Positions 9,694-17,943 of a DNA stretch of 64,000 nucleotides are shown here, piece by piece. The DNA is taken from positions 248,001 to 312,000 of the forward strand of contig CAVZRO010000001.1 of the NCBI GenBank assembly GCA_963777625.1, written 5' to 3'. The number at the start of each line of letters is the position of its first letter. Position 1 is the first letter of the stretch. The position numbers and the translations under genes were made by a program. The DNA is from DATDIC01 sp963777625 (GTDB lineage Bacteria; Pseudomonadota; Alphaproteobacteria; Acetobacterales; Acetobacteraceae). A model generated the notes under the pieces. That model worked only from the letters and a program-made list of their open reading frames with translations. It searched no databases and had not been told where the DNA came from.

Positions 9694-10242
9694 ATGCCGC
9701 TGAGCCCGCCCGCCGAGCGCGAGTTGCTGCACACGCGTGCCATCACGTTGCACGGATACCGACGCGCGGACGGGCTGTTCGATATCGAGGCGGCGTTGAC
9801 CGACACCAAAACACATGCGGAGCCGAGCCATGACCGCGGCTCGATCGAGGCGGGTGAGCCGCTGCACGCCATGTGGATGCGGATGACTGTGGATGAGCAG
9901 ATGCTGATCGTACGGTGCGAGGCGGCGACTGATTACAGCCCATACTCAGTGTGCCCGCAGGCGGCGCCCAATTTCTCGCGGCTGGCGGGGCTGACGATCC
10001 GTGCTGGATTTCTGAAGGAAGCCGCGGCGCGGGTCGGCGGCACGGTTGGGTGCACCCATCTGCGCGAGCTGCTGCAACAGATGGGCACCACGGCGTTCCA
10101 GACGATCTATTCAGAGCGCACCCGGCGTGGGGAGAATTCAGACACGCTGGACCGGAGCATAGTGAACTCCTGCCTGGCCTACGGAACCGACAGTCCGGTA
10201 GTGAAACGGCGCTGGCCGGAGCTTTACACGGGTGCGAACTAG
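9694..10242 (+). CDS. DUF2889 domain-containing protein
   Basis: The product is 182 residues long, beginning MPLSPPAERELLHTRAITL; the ATG at 9694 has an AGGAG nearby (9683-9687) and directly precedes the family-like start. The segments HTRAITLHGYRRADGLFDIEAALTD, AGEPLHAMWMRMTVD and VGCTHLRELLQQMGTTAFQT are characteristic of DUF2889 proteins. These occur in proteobacteria and have no assigned activity. Several conserved His, Asp and Cys residues (GCTHL) would suit metal binding, but that is inference. The C-terminus (CLAYGTDSPVVKRRWPELYT) is complete. It is transcribed divergently from the crotonase gene across a short gap. Confidence 0.8.
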   Translation: MPLSPPAERELLHTRAITLHGYRRADGLFDIEAALTDTKTHAEPSHDRGSIEAGEPLHAMWMRMTVDEQMLIVRCEAATDYSPYSVCPQAAPNFSRLAGLTIRAGFLKEAAARVGGTVGCTHLRELLQQMGTTAFQTIYSERTRRGENSDTLDRSIVNSCLAYGTDSPVVKRRWPELYTGAN

Positions 10243-10283
10243 CCGCGCGCAGCCGATTGTATCGATTGCCACCACCCAGGCCG

Positions 10284-11150
10284 TCACCCAGGTGCACGCG
10301 CACGACACAGCTTGACCAGGTTCGCCGCCGCGCCATGCGGGCGGCCCGCAACCAGGGTCAGCAGAATCGTCCGGTTCAATGCCGGCTCGACAAGCGGCCG
10401 AACCGCAAGATCGCCGCCGATGGTCAGACCGTCGGGCAGCAGGGCGAGCCCGAGACCCGCGCGAACAAGATCCAGCATCTGCACCCATGATCCGTCGCAC
10501 CGGCGTTGGACGAAGCAGTCGCCGCACGCCGCGCGCAACTGGTGCGCGAAGCCGCCGCATCGTTCGCCGACCAGCAATGTGTGGTTGGCAAAATCACCGC
10601 CCGTCAGCTCGGCTTTTCCGGCGAGTGGATGTTCGGCCGGCAGCACCGCGACACAGCCTTCCTCCGCAATTTTCCAGCGGTTCAGCCGGTCCGGCAGACC
10701 CGGATTGTCCGTCAACAGCGCGCAATCGAGCCGGTCCGCGAGCATGGCTTCGGTCAGGCTCGCCGTGTCACCTTCCTCGAAATGCACGGATATCTCTGGA
10801 TACAATCGCACCAATCCGCGGATCGCACTTGCCACATGGGATGCCGCGATTGCCGGACCGAGGCCGATGCGCAGAGATGCGGGCTCGGGTCCTGCGCTGG
10901 CCCGGGCCGCCTGCCGCGCTGCCTCCGCCGCTTCCAGCATGGCCTCCAGGTGTGGGCGCGTCGCCCGTCCCAGCTCGGTCAACTGCGTCAGGTTGCGCTC
11001 CCGGTACAGCAGCGGACCGCCCAGTTCATCCTCCAGCCGCTGGATCGCCCGGGTGAGCGCCGGTTGCGTAACGTTGCATGCCTCGGCCGCGCGGGTGAAA
11101 TTCAACGTCCGGGACAGCGTGATGAAATAGCGGACCTGACTGAGCTCCAT
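10284..11150 (-). CDS. LysR-family transcriptional regulator
   Basis: The 288-residue protein has an N-terminal winged helix-turn-helix (FTRAAEACNVTQPALTRAIQRLE, about 18-41) and a two-lobed periplasmic-binding-protein-like effector domain from about residue 90. It lies 16 bp after a peroxiredoxin-like gene on the same strand, at the end of a run that also encodes an ABC importer. Such placement suggests that it controls these genes or is co-expressed with them, although LysR genes are more often divergent from their targets. An unusual number of cysteines in the effector domain (GERCGGFAHQLRAACGDC) would allow redox sensing. That idea fits the neighbouring thiol enzyme but is not shown. Confidence 0.9.
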   Translation of the reverse strand: MELSQVRYFITLSRTLNFTRAAEACNVTQPALTRAIQRLEDELGGPLLYRERNLTQLTELGRATRPHLEAMLEAAEAARQAARASAGPEPASLRIGLGPAIAASHVASAIRGLVRLYPEISVHFEEGDTASLTEAMLADRLDCALLTDNPGLPDRLNRWKIAEEGCVAVLPAEHPLAGKAELTGGDFANHTLLVGERCGGFAHQLRAACGDCFVQRRCDGSWVQMLDLVRAGLGLALLPDGLTIGGDLAVRPLVEPALNRTILLTLVAGRPHGAAANLVKLCRARAPG

Positions 11151-11166
11151 GGCCGGGTACGTTGCC

Positions 11167-11820
11167 TCAGTCGGCGGCCGGGACGGCCAGCACCCGCAAG
11201 GCAGTCAGGATGTCCGCCGGCTCCGCCCGCTGCGTCGGGTCCACCCGAGCGAACCGCCAGCGCACGATCCCTTCCCGGTCGAGCACGAAGGTTGCTGGTA
11301 CCGGCAGAAACCAGGCATCATTGCCGTGCCGCGCGGAAAGATCGTACCCAAATCCAAGCAGCAGGGTCCGGTAATCAGCGGGCGCCTGGAACACCACGCC
11401 GCAGCCGAGCCCGAGACCGCAATCCACATCGGAGAGTATTTCATAGCCATTGCCGTAACGTCGCTTGGCGGACAGCGCCCGGCCGCCGATCTCCGGCGTT
11501 ACTGCCACCAGACTGGCCCCGAGCGCCTCGATCTCAGGCAGGGCTTCCTCCAACGCGGCCAGCATCAGCCGGCAATAGGGACACCATTCGCCACGGAAGA
11601 ACGTCACCACCAAGGGTCCCCGCCGCCACCAGTCCGCCAGCCGCGCCATCTCGCCCTCCGCGGTGGGGAGCGCCATGTCCGGAAATTGCTCGCCGACCGC
11701 CAGCACATGGTCGATGAACCCGCTGCGGGCGAGCTCACTGACCATTGCCTCGTAGGCCGTCTGCACCTCAGCCGTCTGGCTGAAATAGCGTAGACGAAGC
11801 TGCTCCGTCAGGCTGGGCAT
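11167..11820 (-). CDS. peroxiredoxin-like (AhpC/TSA) family protein
   Basis: The protein has 217 residues from MPSLTEQLRLRYF; an 18-residue in-frame extension further upstream is unlike the family. A helical N-terminal segment (about 1-40) precedes a thioredoxin fold with the active site FFRGEWCPYC (C80, C83). This CxxC arrangement is typical of the peroxiredoxin-like DUF899/AhpC-TSA group rather than classic 2-Cys peroxiredoxins. The probable role is thiol-dependent reduction of peroxides. It lies 73 bp after the importer permease gene and 16 bp before the LysR gene on the same strand, so co-transcription is likely. Confidence 0.85.
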   Translation of the reverse strand: MPSLTEQLRLRYFSQTAEVQTAYEAMVSELARSGFIDHVLAVGEQFPDMALPTAEGEMARLADWWRRGPLVVTFFRGEWCPYCRLMLAALEEALPEIEALGASLVAVTPEIGGRALSAKRRYGNGYEILSDVDCGLGLGCGVVFQAPADYRTLLLGFGYDLSARHGNDAWFLPVPATFVLDREGIVRWRFARVDPTQRAEPADILTALRVLAVPAAD

Positions 11821-11893
11821 CGTCCTATGTTTCCCGTCAATGCCAGAGTGGCGACAGACGTCCGGCAAAGGCAAGATCGCGCCGAGCGCCCTG

Positions 11894-12670
11894 TCACGGC
11901 CGGCTGCGTGCGTCGTTCCGCCAGGCCAGAGCGCGCCGTTCGATGATCAGCACGGCGTAATACATCAGCATCGCCAGCACGCCCATGACGAGCAGCGCGG
12001 TCACCGCGCCGGTCATGTCGATGACGTTCAGCGAGTTGGTGATGTACCAGCCAAGGCCAGCGCTTGCACCGACCAGCTCCCCCACCACCGCACCCGTCAG
12101 CGCCAGCCCGATGCCGATCTTGATCGACGCCAGCAGCCAGGGAACCAGGGACGGGATCACCACATGGCGCAGCATCTCCCAGCGGCTGGCCCGCATGCTG
12201 CGCAGAGCATCGACCAGGTCCTCATCGATGCTCTCCACACCCTCGCGCGTGTTGAACAGCACCACCACGAAAACGATCGACACTGCCAGCAGCACCTTCG
12301 ACAGGATGCCGATGCCGAACCACACCACGAAGAACGGCCCCAGCGCCACGCGTGGCACGCCGTTGATGCCGACCACGTAGGGATCCAGCACCACCGCGGC
12401 CAGGCGCGACCGGGCCATCAGGACGCCGCCGGCAACGCCGATCACCAGCCCCAGCAGCAGCCCGCCAAACGTCTCCTCCAGCGTCGGAACAAGGTTGTTC
12501 CACAACTCGCCATCTCGGGTCATGGTGATGAAGCGGTCGATCACCAGCAGCGGTGTGCTGGCCAACGCCCTCGTACCCGGAACATACATTCCGGCGAGTT
12601 GCCACGCGATCAGCAGCACGACGATCAGCAGCACGCTCGCGACGCGCGGCAGTACGGCATGCCGGCTCAT
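11894..12670 (-). CDS. ABC importer permease (NitT/TauT type)
   Basis: This 258-residue inner-membrane protein has about six TM segments, beginning with SVLLIVVLLIAWQLAG. It carries the EAA coupling-loop pattern (LVDALRSMRASRWEMLRHVVIPS) followed by the SLVPWLLASIKIGIGLAL segment. The length and motif match SsuC/TauC. The start MSRHAVL overlaps the ATPase stop by an ATGA (12667-12670), which sets the start and indicates translational coupling. It works with the adjacent ATPase and binding protein to import a small oxyanion-like or organic solute. Confidence 0.9.
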   Translation of the reverse strand: MSRHAVLPRVASVLLIVVLLIAWQLAGMYVPGTRALASTPLLVIDRFITMTRDGELWNNLVPTLEETFGGLLLGLVIGVAGGVLMARSRLAAVVLDPYVVGINGVPRVALGPFFVVWFGIGILSKVLLAVSIVFVVVLFNTREGVESIDEDLVDALRSMRASRWEMLRHVVIPSLVPWLLASIKIGIGLALTGAVVGELVGASAGLGWYITNSLNVIDMTGAVTALLVMGVLAMLMYYAVLIIERRALAWRNDARSRP

Positions 12671-13467
12671 GGATGATGCTCGCGGTGGAGCTGGTGGCCG
12701 TAGCCGAGCGTGTCCCACACCGATTGTTGCAGGTCCCGGAACCCGGCGGCGAAACGGCTGGCGTAATAGTCGCGCGGACGAGGCAGCTTGATGTCGATGC
12801 TGGCGATGATTCGGCCGGGACCGTTCGACATGACCAGTACGCGGTCCGCCAGGGTCACCGCTTCCTCGATGTCATGCGTCACGAACAACACCGTCTGGCC
12901 CGACCGCGCAAGGATTTCCAGGAAGAAATTGCCCACCTGGATGCGTGTCTGCGCATCCAGCGCGCTGAACGACTCGTCCATCACGAACAAGGACGGATCG
13001 TACGCCATCGCGCGCGCCAGCGCGACCCGCTTGCGCATGCCGCCCGAAAGCTGACGGGGAAACTTGTTGCTCGCCTCCCCGAGACCCACGCGCGCCAGCA
13101 ACTCGCCGGCACGCAGACGCGCGGTTTCCGCTCGTTCCCCGGCCAATCGCAGTGCGAGTTCGATGTTGCCAATCGCCGTGCGCCAGGGCAGCAGCGCATC
13201 CGTCTGAAACACGAAGCCGATGCGCGTCTCCGGCCCGCTTCCCAGCGTCACCTGCCCGTGCGACAGTGGCATCAGTCCGGCAATCGCCTTCAACAGAGTC
13301 GACTTGCCGCATCCGCTCGGGCCGACGATGGCAACGAATTCGCCTGGCGCCGCGCTGAGAGAAACGTTCTCGACCGCCGTCACACCCGCTTCGGTCTGGC
13401 CGGCGCGCAGACGGTAGCGGACCGTAACGTCAGTGACAGTGACGCTGGTGCTACTCGTGGGGAGCAT
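12667..13467 (-). CDS. ABC importer ATP-binding protein (NitT/TauT type)
   Basis: The 266-residue ATPase has Walker A GPSGCGKSTLLKAIAGL, a Q-loop (GFVFQTDALLPWRT), signature LSGGMRKRVALARA, Walker B SLFVMDESFSALD and the H-loop (VLFVTHDIEEAV). The Q-loop leading into LLPWRT is characteristic of nitrate/sulfonate/taurine importers. Its start overlaps the binding-protein gene by 17 bp and its stop overlaps the permease start. It energises uptake on the cytosolic face of the membrane. Nothing in this subunit reveals the solute. Confidence 0.93.
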   Translation of the reverse strand: MLPTSSTSVTVTDVTVRYRLRAGQTEAGVTAVENVSLSAAPGEFVAIVGPSGCGKSTLLKAIAGLMPLSHGQVTLGSGPETRIGFVFQTDALLPWRTAIGNIELALRLAGERAETARLRAGELLARVGLGEASNKFPRQLSGGMRKRVALARAMAYDPSLFVMDESFSALDAQTRIQVGNFFLEILARSGQTVLFVTHDIEEAVTLADRVLVMSNGPGRIIASIDIKLPRPRDYYASRFAAGFRDLQQSVWDTLGYGHQLHREHHP

Positions 13468-14437
13468 CCCGCGTCAGCGAGTCATAGCTCGGGAAATTGG
13501 ATTTGGGAAACGTGCCGGAGTTCAGCAGCACGTCGCGGCAGGCTTCGTACAGCGCCTGGGTGAACTTGGTATCCTTCCACTCCTTGTCCATGTAGAAGGC
13601 CAGCTCGGATCGAACGACGTCTTCGCTGGTGCCCTGACCCCAGTACTTCATCGCGGATTTCATCGTGTAGTCGGGGTCCGCGTACATTTTCTGCACGGCG
13701 TCGTTGTAGGCCTGCATGAACAGGCGGAACGGCGTGGGATCGGCCTTCATCTGGCTGGTGCGTACCATGAATACGTTTGATCCGTACGGAAATTGCCGGA
13801 AATCAAAAAGTATGCGCACCTGGCCGCTGCTCAGGCCCTCGTCCAGGGCCGGGCTGAACACGGTGCCAGCCGCAACGCTGCCCTTCAGCACGGCCTGCAG
13901 GATGGTGATCGGCGGTCCGAGCGGGACGATGCGCAGCTCCGACGGGCTCATGTGCGCCTTGGTGTTCAGCGCCCATTTCAGCACCACCTCGCTCGCCGCC
14001 CCGGCGCCAGTGATGCCGACATTCTTGCCGCGCAGATCGGTCAGCGAGTGATAGGGCGAATCCGTCTTGGCGACCAGCGCATACAGCATGTTGGTCATGT
14101 TGGTGCCGATGATCGTGATCCCTCCGGGCACCGCTTCCGCCTGGGCGAGCCGCAGCGGCGTATCGGCACCCACCAACGCAATGGAGCCGGTGCCGCCTTC
14201 GAACTCGGTGGCAAGCCCGCCGCCGCCAGTAACGGTGACCACCCGGACATCGAGATGATACTGTGGTGCGAAATCGGCGATGGCATTGCGCATGGGAAGG
14301 TCGAAGAAGCCCGGCGTCGATTCCAGCACGGTGAGGGAATAGGTCTTATCCGCCGTTGCAGCGCTGGCATTGCCGACCAATGGAAGCAGCAGCAACGCCA
14401 TCAAAATCAAACCAGGCTGTCTCACCCACGTCCGCAC
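13451..14437 (-). CDS. ABC importer substrate-binding protein (NitT/TauT, NMT1-like)
   Basis: The 328-residue protein is first in its operon. A GTG start at 14437 is chosen because the coding strand reads GGGAGGAAT seven bases before it. That start also leads directly into the signal peptide VRTWVRQPGLILMALLLLPL, cleaved near NASA/A. An upstream ATG (14479) has no comparable site. The mature part follows the SsuA/TauA/NMT1 pattern (LTVLESTPGFFDLPMRNAIA; LRGKNVGITGAGAASEVVLK). The ligand is unknown; these proteins bind sulfonates, nitrate, bicarbonate or pyrimidine precursors. A 154-bp gap separates it from a divergent gamma-glutamyltransferase-like gene and must hold both promoters. Confidence 0.88.
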   Translation of the reverse strand: MRTWVRQPGLILMALLLLPLVGNASAATADKTYSLTVLESTPGFFDLPMRNAIADFAPQYHLDVRVVTVTGGGGLATEFEGGTGSIALVGADTPLRLAQAEAVPGGITIIGTNMTNMLYALVAKTDSPYHSLTDLRGKNVGITGAGAASEVVLKWALNTKAHMSPSELRIVPLGPPITILQAVLKGSVAAGTVFSPALDEGLSSGQVRILFDFRQFPYGSNVFMVRTSQMKADPTPFRLFMQAYNDAVQKMYADPDYTMKSAMKYWGQGTSEDVVRSELAFYMDKEWKDTKFTQALYEACRDVLLNSGTFPKSNFPSYDSLTRDAPHE

Positions 14438-14590
14438 GTTGATTCCTCCCGGTTTTGTCGCGCCGCTTTTTCCGAACATTGATCGGCGCGGAAGCGGGAT
14501 GTACGCCGATGTCCGCGCGGTTGGCAAGCATGCGGCGGAAGCCGTAAAAACGCGGCAACGGCCCGTGGCGCATGAAAGAAATCCGTATCC

Positions 14591-16297
14591 ATGTACCGAT
14601 TGCCCCGTGGCTTCGCTATCGTCATCCAGGTATTGGCGGTCGTGTACCCGGTGCTCGGCTGGACGGCCGACAATGGCCCGGCGGCGGCGCGGCTGCACAT
14701 GGCGGCCACGGCCAATCCGCTGGCCACGCAGGCGGCGCTCAGCGTGCTGCGCGATGGCGGGTCGGCGGTTGATGCGGCGATTGCCGGGCAGATGATGCTG
14801 GCCGTGGTGGAACCGCAATCATCCGGCCTGGGCGGTGGGTCGCTGTTGCTGGTGTGGGACGCGACGGCAAGGAAGCTCGCCTACTTCGACGGGCTGGCGA
14901 GTGCGCCGGCAACAATGCCTGCCGACTGGGCGCATGACGCGGATGGGAAGCAGATCAACCCGCACCTGCTGGACCGCACGGGGCGCGTTGTGGGCGTGCC
15001 CGGGACACTGCGCACCCTGGCACTGTTGCACGACCGATGGGGACGGCTTCCATGGGCACGGCTGTTCCGCGATGCGATCGCGGCCGCCGATAACGGCTTT
15101 GCCATGCCGCGCTATCTGCACTCGGTTCTGATGGAGCGGCCCGAGCTGGCGGCTGATCCGGCGTTCGCGGATTATTTCGACCCCGCGCACGCGCCATTGC
15201 CGGTTGGAACGATATTGCGCAACACGGCTCTGGCGGAAACGCTGCGGACTGTTGCGCAGGACGGGGCCGAGGCCTTCTACACCGGACCGCTGGCCGCAGA
15301 CATCGTGGCTGCGGTGGCGAGCGGCGCCTATCCCGGTACCATGAGCCTGCAGGACCTCGCGTCCTGGCAGCCGCATGAGCGCGATCCGGTCTGTGTCGTC
15401 GTGTTCCAGAGGCGTGTCTGCAGCGCCGCGCCACCGGCTTCCGGTGGCATTGCATTGTTGCAGCAGCTCGCGATTCTGGATCGGCTGCATATCGGCGACG
15501 CAACGCCGGGCACCGTGTTGGCGGCGCATCTGTTCATCGAAGCAGCACGGTTGTCGCAAGCAGACCGCCGCAGTTTTCTCGGTGATCCGGACTATGTGCT
15601 GGTACCAACGGCAGGCATGCTCGATCCGTTCTATCTGGACCAACGGGCGCGGTTGGTCCGACCGGATCACGCGATGGAGCAGGTCCTGCCCGGCAACCCG
15701 CCGGTGCGGCACGCCAGTCTGCCGCCTTCCGACCCCGTTGCCATGCCGGCGACGACGCATCTGGCGATGGTGGATGATTCTGGAGATGTGGTTTCGTTCA
15801 CGACAACCATCAACCTGAATTTCGGGTCCGATATCGTGGTGGACGGCATGGTGCTGAATGATGCGATGACCAACTTCGCCGAACAGCCGGTGGTCGATGG
15901 CGTGCGGGCGGCCAACGCGGCGTGGCCCGGAAAGCGACCCATCACCACGATGGCGCCGACAATTGTCTTTGGCCCGGACGGTTTGCCGGACCTGGTGGTG
16001 GGAGCAGGCGGCGGCGCGCGCATTATCGATTTGGTGGCCGAGGTCATCGTCGGCGTGCTGGCGTGGCACCAGGACGTCCGCACCGCCGTCGAACAGCCGC
16101 GGATCGGAGGACAGAACCACGCCCAGGAGCTTGAGCTTGGAACATCGGCGGCCGGACTCGCGGATGCGTTGCGGGCGATGGGTCACGTGCCCAAGGTGGC
16201 GGTGATGAACGCCGCCGTGCAGGCAATCGAGATCACGCGCGACGGGCTGCGGGGCTGGGCGGATCCGCGACGGGACGGCGTGGCGGCAGGCGATTAA
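14591..16297 (+). CDS. gamma-glutamyltransferase-family protein (Ntn hydrolase), non-canonical site
   Basis: The 568-residue precursor has a hydrophobic signal (about 8-25) and would be periplasmic. Family members self-cleave into two chains at a Thr that then becomes the nucleophile; that site is T388-T389-H390 (ATTHLAMVDD). The following TINLNFG and KRPITTMAPTIV and the GAGGGARI loop match the catalytic subunit, with TT in place of the usual SS pair. The Arg that grips the gamma-glutamyl carboxylate in E. coli GGT (in DFREMAP) is Leu102 here (FDGLASAPA). It may therefore be an acylase or amidase of the family rather than a true glutathione hydrolase. It is divergent from the ABC importer gene. 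Confidence 0.85.
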   Translation: MYRLPRGFAIVIQVLAVVYPVLGWTADNGPAAARLHMAATANPLATQAALSVLRDGGSAVDAAIAGQMMLAVVEPQSSGLGGGSLLLVWDATARKLAYFDGLASAPATMPADWAHDADGKQINPHLLDRTGRVVGVPGTLRTLALLHDRWGRLPWARLFRDAIAAADNGFAMPRYLHSVLMERPELAADPAFADYFDPAHAPLPVGTILRNTALAETLRTVAQDGAEAFYTGPLAADIVAAVASGAYPGTMSLQDLASWQPHERDPVCVVVFQRRVCSAAPPASGGIALLQQLAILDRLHIGDATPGTVLAAHLFIEAARLSQADRRSFLGDPDYVLVPTAGMLDPFYLDQRARLVRPDHAMEQVLPGNPPVRHASLPPSDPVAMPATTHLAMVDDSGDVVSFTTTINLNFGSDIVVDGMVLNDAMTNFAEQPVVDGVRAANAAWPGKRPITTMAPTIVFGPDGLPDLVVGAGGGARIIDLVAEVIVGVLAWHQDVRTAVEQPRIGGQNHAQELELGTSAAGLADALRAMGHVPKVAVMNAAVQAIEITRDGLRGWADPRRDGVAAGD

Positions 16298-16314
16298 GGT
16301 TTCGTTGCAATAGA

Positions 16315-17760
16315 CTAAGTTACGGCCGACAGCGGCGGGGCGACTTCCTCCAGCGGGCGGCGCTCGGCATTGATGCCCAGCAGCGCCGCGGTGACGGCAC
16401 CGAGCAGCATCAACCCTCCGCCAAGCAGATAGCCCCACATGATCGACTCACGCGAGCCGGTGTCGATCAGCGCGCCGAACAGCGCCGGGCCGGCGACACC
16501 TCCGATGCCCGTGCCCAGTGCATAAAACAGCGCGATCGCAACCGCCCGCACCTCAAGCGGAAAGCTCTCGCCGACGGTGAGATAAGCGGAGCTGGCGGCC
16601 GCGGAGGCCACGAAGAAAATGATCGTCCAGGCACCCGTCTGGGCCTCGGCGGACAGGCCGCCCCATGCGAACAGCCAGCCGGTGATCGCCATCAGCACGC
16701 CCGACAGACCGTAGGTTATGGTGATCATCGGCCGCCGGCCGATCGTATCGAACAGGCGTCCGAGCACCAGAGGGCCGAGGAAATTGCCCGCCGCGAACGG
16801 CAGGATGAACAGACCGACGCTGTCGGGCCTGATGCCGTAAAACCGCGTCAGGATCAGCGCGTAGGTGAAGAAGACCGCATTGTAGCAGAACGCCTGCGTG
16901 GCCATCAGCACGACACCCAGCACGGTGCGCTTCCGATATTGCGTCACCAGCGCGCGCATTCCGGCGACGAACCACGAATGCACGTCGGTGCGCAGCCGGA
17001 TGCGGGTGGGCGGCACGGGCGGCAATGGGCGACCGGTTTCGGCGGCAACCCGCTCCTCGATGCCCTGAACCACCCGTTCGGCTTCGTGCGGCTGGCCGTG
17101 TGTCATCAGCCAGCGCGGGCTTTCGGGGATCCAGTGTCGCAGGAACAGCACGATGCCGCCCAGCACACCGCCGATCACGAAGGCCAGCCGCCAGCCGATC
17201 TCCGGCGGTAATATCCTCGGGTCGAGGACCAGCACGGAGCCACCGGCGCCGATCGCGGCACCGATCCAGAAGCTGCCATTGATCACCAGATCGGTGAAGC
17301 CGCGCCGGCGGGCGGGAATCAGTTCCTGGATGGCGGCATTCACCGCGGCATATTCGCCGCCGATCCCGGCGCCGGTCAGGAAACGGAACAGCGCAAACGA
17401 CCAGAAGCTCCAGGAAGCGCCAGTGGCGAGCGTCGCCAGCAGGTAGATCAGCACCGTAATGCTGAACAGCTTCTTCCGCCCCAGCACGTCGGTCAGGTAG
17501 CCGAACAGCAAGGCACCGGTGACCGCGCCGATCAGATAGGAGCTCGCGGTGAAACCCACCTGCTCGGCGGACATGCGCAGCATCGGGCTGTTGGCGATCG
17601 CCCCCGACAGCGAGCCGACCAGGGTTACTTCCAGACCGTCCAGTATCCAGGCGATCCCCAGTCCGGCGATCACCAGCCAATGGAAGCGCGACCATGGAAG
17701 CCGGTCCAATCGGGCCGGTACGTCGGTCTCAACGGTCGGATGCGCGCTCCCCTCAGGCAT
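16315..17760 (-). CDS. MFS transporter, sugar/organic-acid porter type
   Basis: The 481-residue carrier has 12 predicted TM segments. The loop 2-3 motif is GYLTDVLGRKKLFS, followed by the TM4-5 segment RFLTGAGIGGEYAAVNAAIQ and the PESPRWLM motif after TM6. The loop 8-9 copy (GRLFDTIGRRPMI) is also present. These are hallmarks of the sugar-porter and aromatic-acid:H+ symporter branches. A central cytosolic insert of about 50 residues rich in Arg/Glu separates the halves. It is convergent with the gamma-glutamyltransferase-like gene (17 bp between stops). The substrate cannot be assigned. Confidence 0.9.
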   Translation of the reverse strand: MPEGSAHPTVETDVPARLDRLPWSRFHWLVIAGLGIAWILDGLEVTLVGSLSGAIANSPMLRMSAEQVGFTASSYLIGAVTGALLFGYLTDVLGRKKLFSITVLIYLLATLATGASWSFWSFALFRFLTGAGIGGEYAAVNAAIQELIPARRRGFTDLVINGSFWIGAAIGAGGSVLVLDPRILPPEIGWRLAFVIGGVLGGIVLFLRHWIPESPRWLMTHGQPHEAERVVQGIEERVAAETGRPLPPVPPTRIRLRTDVHSWFVAGMRALVTQYRKRTVLGVVLMATQAFCYNAVFFTYALILTRFYGIRPDSVGLFILPFAAGNFLGPLVLGRLFDTIGRRPMITITYGLSGVLMAITGWLFAWGGLSAEAQTGAWTIIFFVASAAASSAYLTVGESFPLEVRAVAIALFYALGTGIGGVAGPALFGALIDTGSRESIMWGYLLGGGLMLLGAVTAALLGINAERRPLEEVAPPLSAVT

Positions 17761-17943
17761 GCCGCCGGTTTCTCCGTTTCTTGCCAGTACCTTGCGCCCA
17801 CGCGGTCAGCGATCGGAACGCGACACATGGCGTCGGAGGCGTGAAACCCATGGCATCCTCGCGCGAGGGTGATGGTGCCAGCCTGTTAACGAGTGGTTCA
17901 GCGGGGCGACAGAAGCTACCACGGCAAGCCCTCACGAGGACGC

